Source of the DNA: Streptomyces inhibens
GTDB taxonomy: Bacteria > Actinomycetota > Actinomycetes > Streptomycetales > Streptomycetaceae
Direction of reading: 5' to 3'
Length of the DNA: 42,300 bases
Assembly: GCF_003389455.1 (NCBI RefSeq)
Contig: NZ_QUAC01000082.1
Coordinates: forward strand, 1-42,300
Each line of letters begins with the position of its first letter. Positions within the stretch are counted from its first letter, which is position 1. Of the stretch, positions 41,416-42,300 are shown in pieces. Both the position numbers and the translations under genes were made by a program. The notes under the pieces are model-generated. The model did no database searches, had not been told where the DNA came from, and worked only from the letters and a program-made list of their open reading frames with translations.

Positions 41416-41444
41416 CACTCCACCTCCGCCTGCGCGGAGAGCAC
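41416..41444 (+). CRISPR. Isolated CRISPR repeat copy
   Basis: CCACCTCCGCCTGCGCGGAG then AGCAC at 41420-41444 matches the array repeat; the first five bases of the 29-bp unit are degenerate. It lies 28 bases after the peptide stop codon and about 550 bases from the main array. The rest of 41389-41721 shows no gene; minus-strand frames there lack coding bias. Confidence 0.7.
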
Positions 41445-41721
41445 GGGTCGCTGCTGTTCGAGGTCCGTCTGTAAGCACTCCTTTGGGCCCAGGGTTGGAA
41501 GGTGAAGTGGCTCCATCGGGCGTAAGAAGTTGATCTGGTTCCACTTCGGCGTCGGGGAACAGCCGAGCAGCGGTTGGCGGTATCGGCACTTCCGGTTCCC
41601 TTTTTCGCAACCGACCAATTGAGAGAGGGTGCCGTAGCAGTCCGGGAGGACTGGAGTCTTCCTGCCAAGCTCTCGGGCGGGGGATGCTTGGGACCTGGTG
41701 TGTCAAAGGAAGCGCAGGACC

Positions 41722-42300
41722 ATGGAGATTTCTGAAAGTTTGGCGTTAGCGGCCGTGCAGGTGATGACGGCGGCCGCGACGGGTGCAGCCACCACCGTGG
41801 GGCAGGCGGTCGGTGAGCTGGTGCGGTCGCGGCTTGGCGGCTCGGAGCCGGGTCAAACGGCGCTGGCTGGGGTGGACGCGGACCCGGCGGACCCGGATAC
41901 CGTGAGCGCCCTGCGTGACGCCCTGCAGGACGTGCTCGCTGCGGACCCTGAGTTCGCCAGCAGGCTGACAGCCGCACTCGCCGGTCCCACCCCAGCGTAC
42001 GCGCCGCACCACACGGCCGGCAGCGTCGTCGTCGGGGGCAGTAGGTTACGCGGCAGCCATATTGCCCTTGGCCCCTTGACGGTCAGCAACACCCGCAACA
42101 CCAACGGCTCGTGGGCCGCGATTGGCATCCTGGCCCTGCTCGTTGTGGTCCTGGCTGTGTACGGCAGCGTGCACCTGGTCACCGGCGCCGATACGCCGCC
42201 GCAGTCCGGCAGCACGCCGAAGCCCAAGCACGTGGTTCTCAGCGACATGGCTCAAGCCAAGGTAATTTTCCCGGGTTTGGGCAGCCTGCCGACTGGTTGG
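41722..42300 (+). CDS. Single-pass membrane protein, 3' end outside window
   Basis: The first 193 codons are visible. Residues about 1-100 are a cytoplasmic region starting MEISESLALAAVQVMTAAAT, with ADPADPDTVSALRDALQDVL in the middle. A short Gly/Asn-rich linker (GSVVVGGSRLRGSHIALGPL, then TVSNTRNTNGS) follows. One transmembrane helix (WAAIGILALLVVVLAVYGSV, about residues 130-150) leads to an extracytoplasmic part that runs off the edge. AGGA lies close to ATG 41722 and AAAGGA 11 bases upstream. Two TTA codons (residue 9 and the one in SRLRGS) and relaxed third-position GC suggest foreign origin and bldA dependence. No family is recognised; the N-terminal plan resembles Streptomyces membrane proteins of unknown function near conflict genes. 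Confidence 0.7.
   Translation, partial: MEISESLALAAVQVMTAAATGAATTVGQAVGELVRSRLGGSEPGQTALAGVDADPADPDTVSALRDALQDVLAADPEFASRLTAALAGPTPAYAPHHTAGSVVVGGSRLRGSHIALGPLTVSNTRNTNGSWAAIGILALLVVVLAVYGSVHLVTGADTPPQSGSTPKPKHVVLSDMAQAKVIFPGLGSLPTGW

Noticed and set aside
41571..41613. CGGTTG/CAACCG stem, considered as tRNA-like or as a terminator
   Set aside because: Only 6 bp with a 31-base loop; no cloverleaf arms or conserved tRNA positions could be fitted.

Overview
The window is high-GC actinobacterial DNA, almost certainly Streptomyces or a close relative. The evidence is the extreme third-position GC bias in every convincing gene, the frequent GTG starts, an AfsR/SARP-type regulator beside a second NB-ARC/TPR ATPase (both with a rare TTA codon), twin-arginine secreted enzymes and F420-type enzymes. 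No rRNA or tRNA gene was found. The mix of secreted glycosidases, regulators, transposase debris and CRISPR debris suggests an accessory or chromosome-arm region.

Left part (1-14.7 kb): carbohydrate enzymes mixed with unrelated genes. A GH95-like fucosidase cut by the window edge is followed by the frameshifted, truncated start of a second GH95-like protein. That fragment abuts an Mrr-nuclease/TerD fusion gene. Then come a DUF1330 protein, a GH36 alpha-galactosidase, a GH105 unsaturated glucuronyl/galacturonyl hydrolase, a DDN-type reductase fused to a hemerythrin domain, an acyl-CoA ligase, a secreted GH29 fucosidase with a PA14 domain and a DinB-like mycothiol-dependent-type protein. The four glycosidases fit removal of fucose, galactose and pectic side chains from plant polysaccharides.

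Centre (15-28.9 kb): an actinobacterial glycosyltransferase-like protein is translationally coupled to an unknown protein. Next is a divergent pair of regulators: a STAND ATPase and a full-length SARP-NB-ARC-TPR protein, with a palindrome between them. The SARP gene is followed by a previously unannotated 49-codon gene for a tiny secreted peptide, an arrangement like receptor/pheromone pairs. A lipase-maturation-factor protein, a TPR protein, a lactonase-like beta-propeller protein and an APC permease follow.

Mobile island (28,876-33,644): 24-bp inverted repeats (20/24 identical) enclose an IS256 transposase remnant, an ISL3 remnant, a TetX-like FAD monooxygenase, the C-terminal relic of an MFS pump, a TetR regulator, an IS5-type remnant broken by an 11-bp duplication, a 19-codon leader ORF and an alpha/beta hydrolase. 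It looks like an IS256-type element that has taken up resistance-like cargo and lost its own transposase. Its right end supplies two bases of the stop codon of the neighbouring paaX gene.

Right part (33.6-42.3 kb): a PaaX regulator faces an AidB-like acyl-CoA dehydrogenase and an enoyl-CoA hydratase. A DUF1990 protein and a secreted acid-phosphatase-like metallophosphoesterase with a possible PHO box follow. The last 3 kb is a decayed accessory zone: a PIMT-like methyltransferase with a long C-terminal extension, a broken type I-E CRISPR array (61-bp period, no cas genes), a DUF2493/SLOG relic whose start codon is ATA, a 56-aa Cys-free acidic peptide that could be a RiPP substrate, and a membrane protein running off the right edge.

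Most attractive leads: the SARP-TPR/secreted-peptide pair, the cargo-carrying IS256-type element, and the PIMT/acidic-peptide locus inside CRISPR debris.
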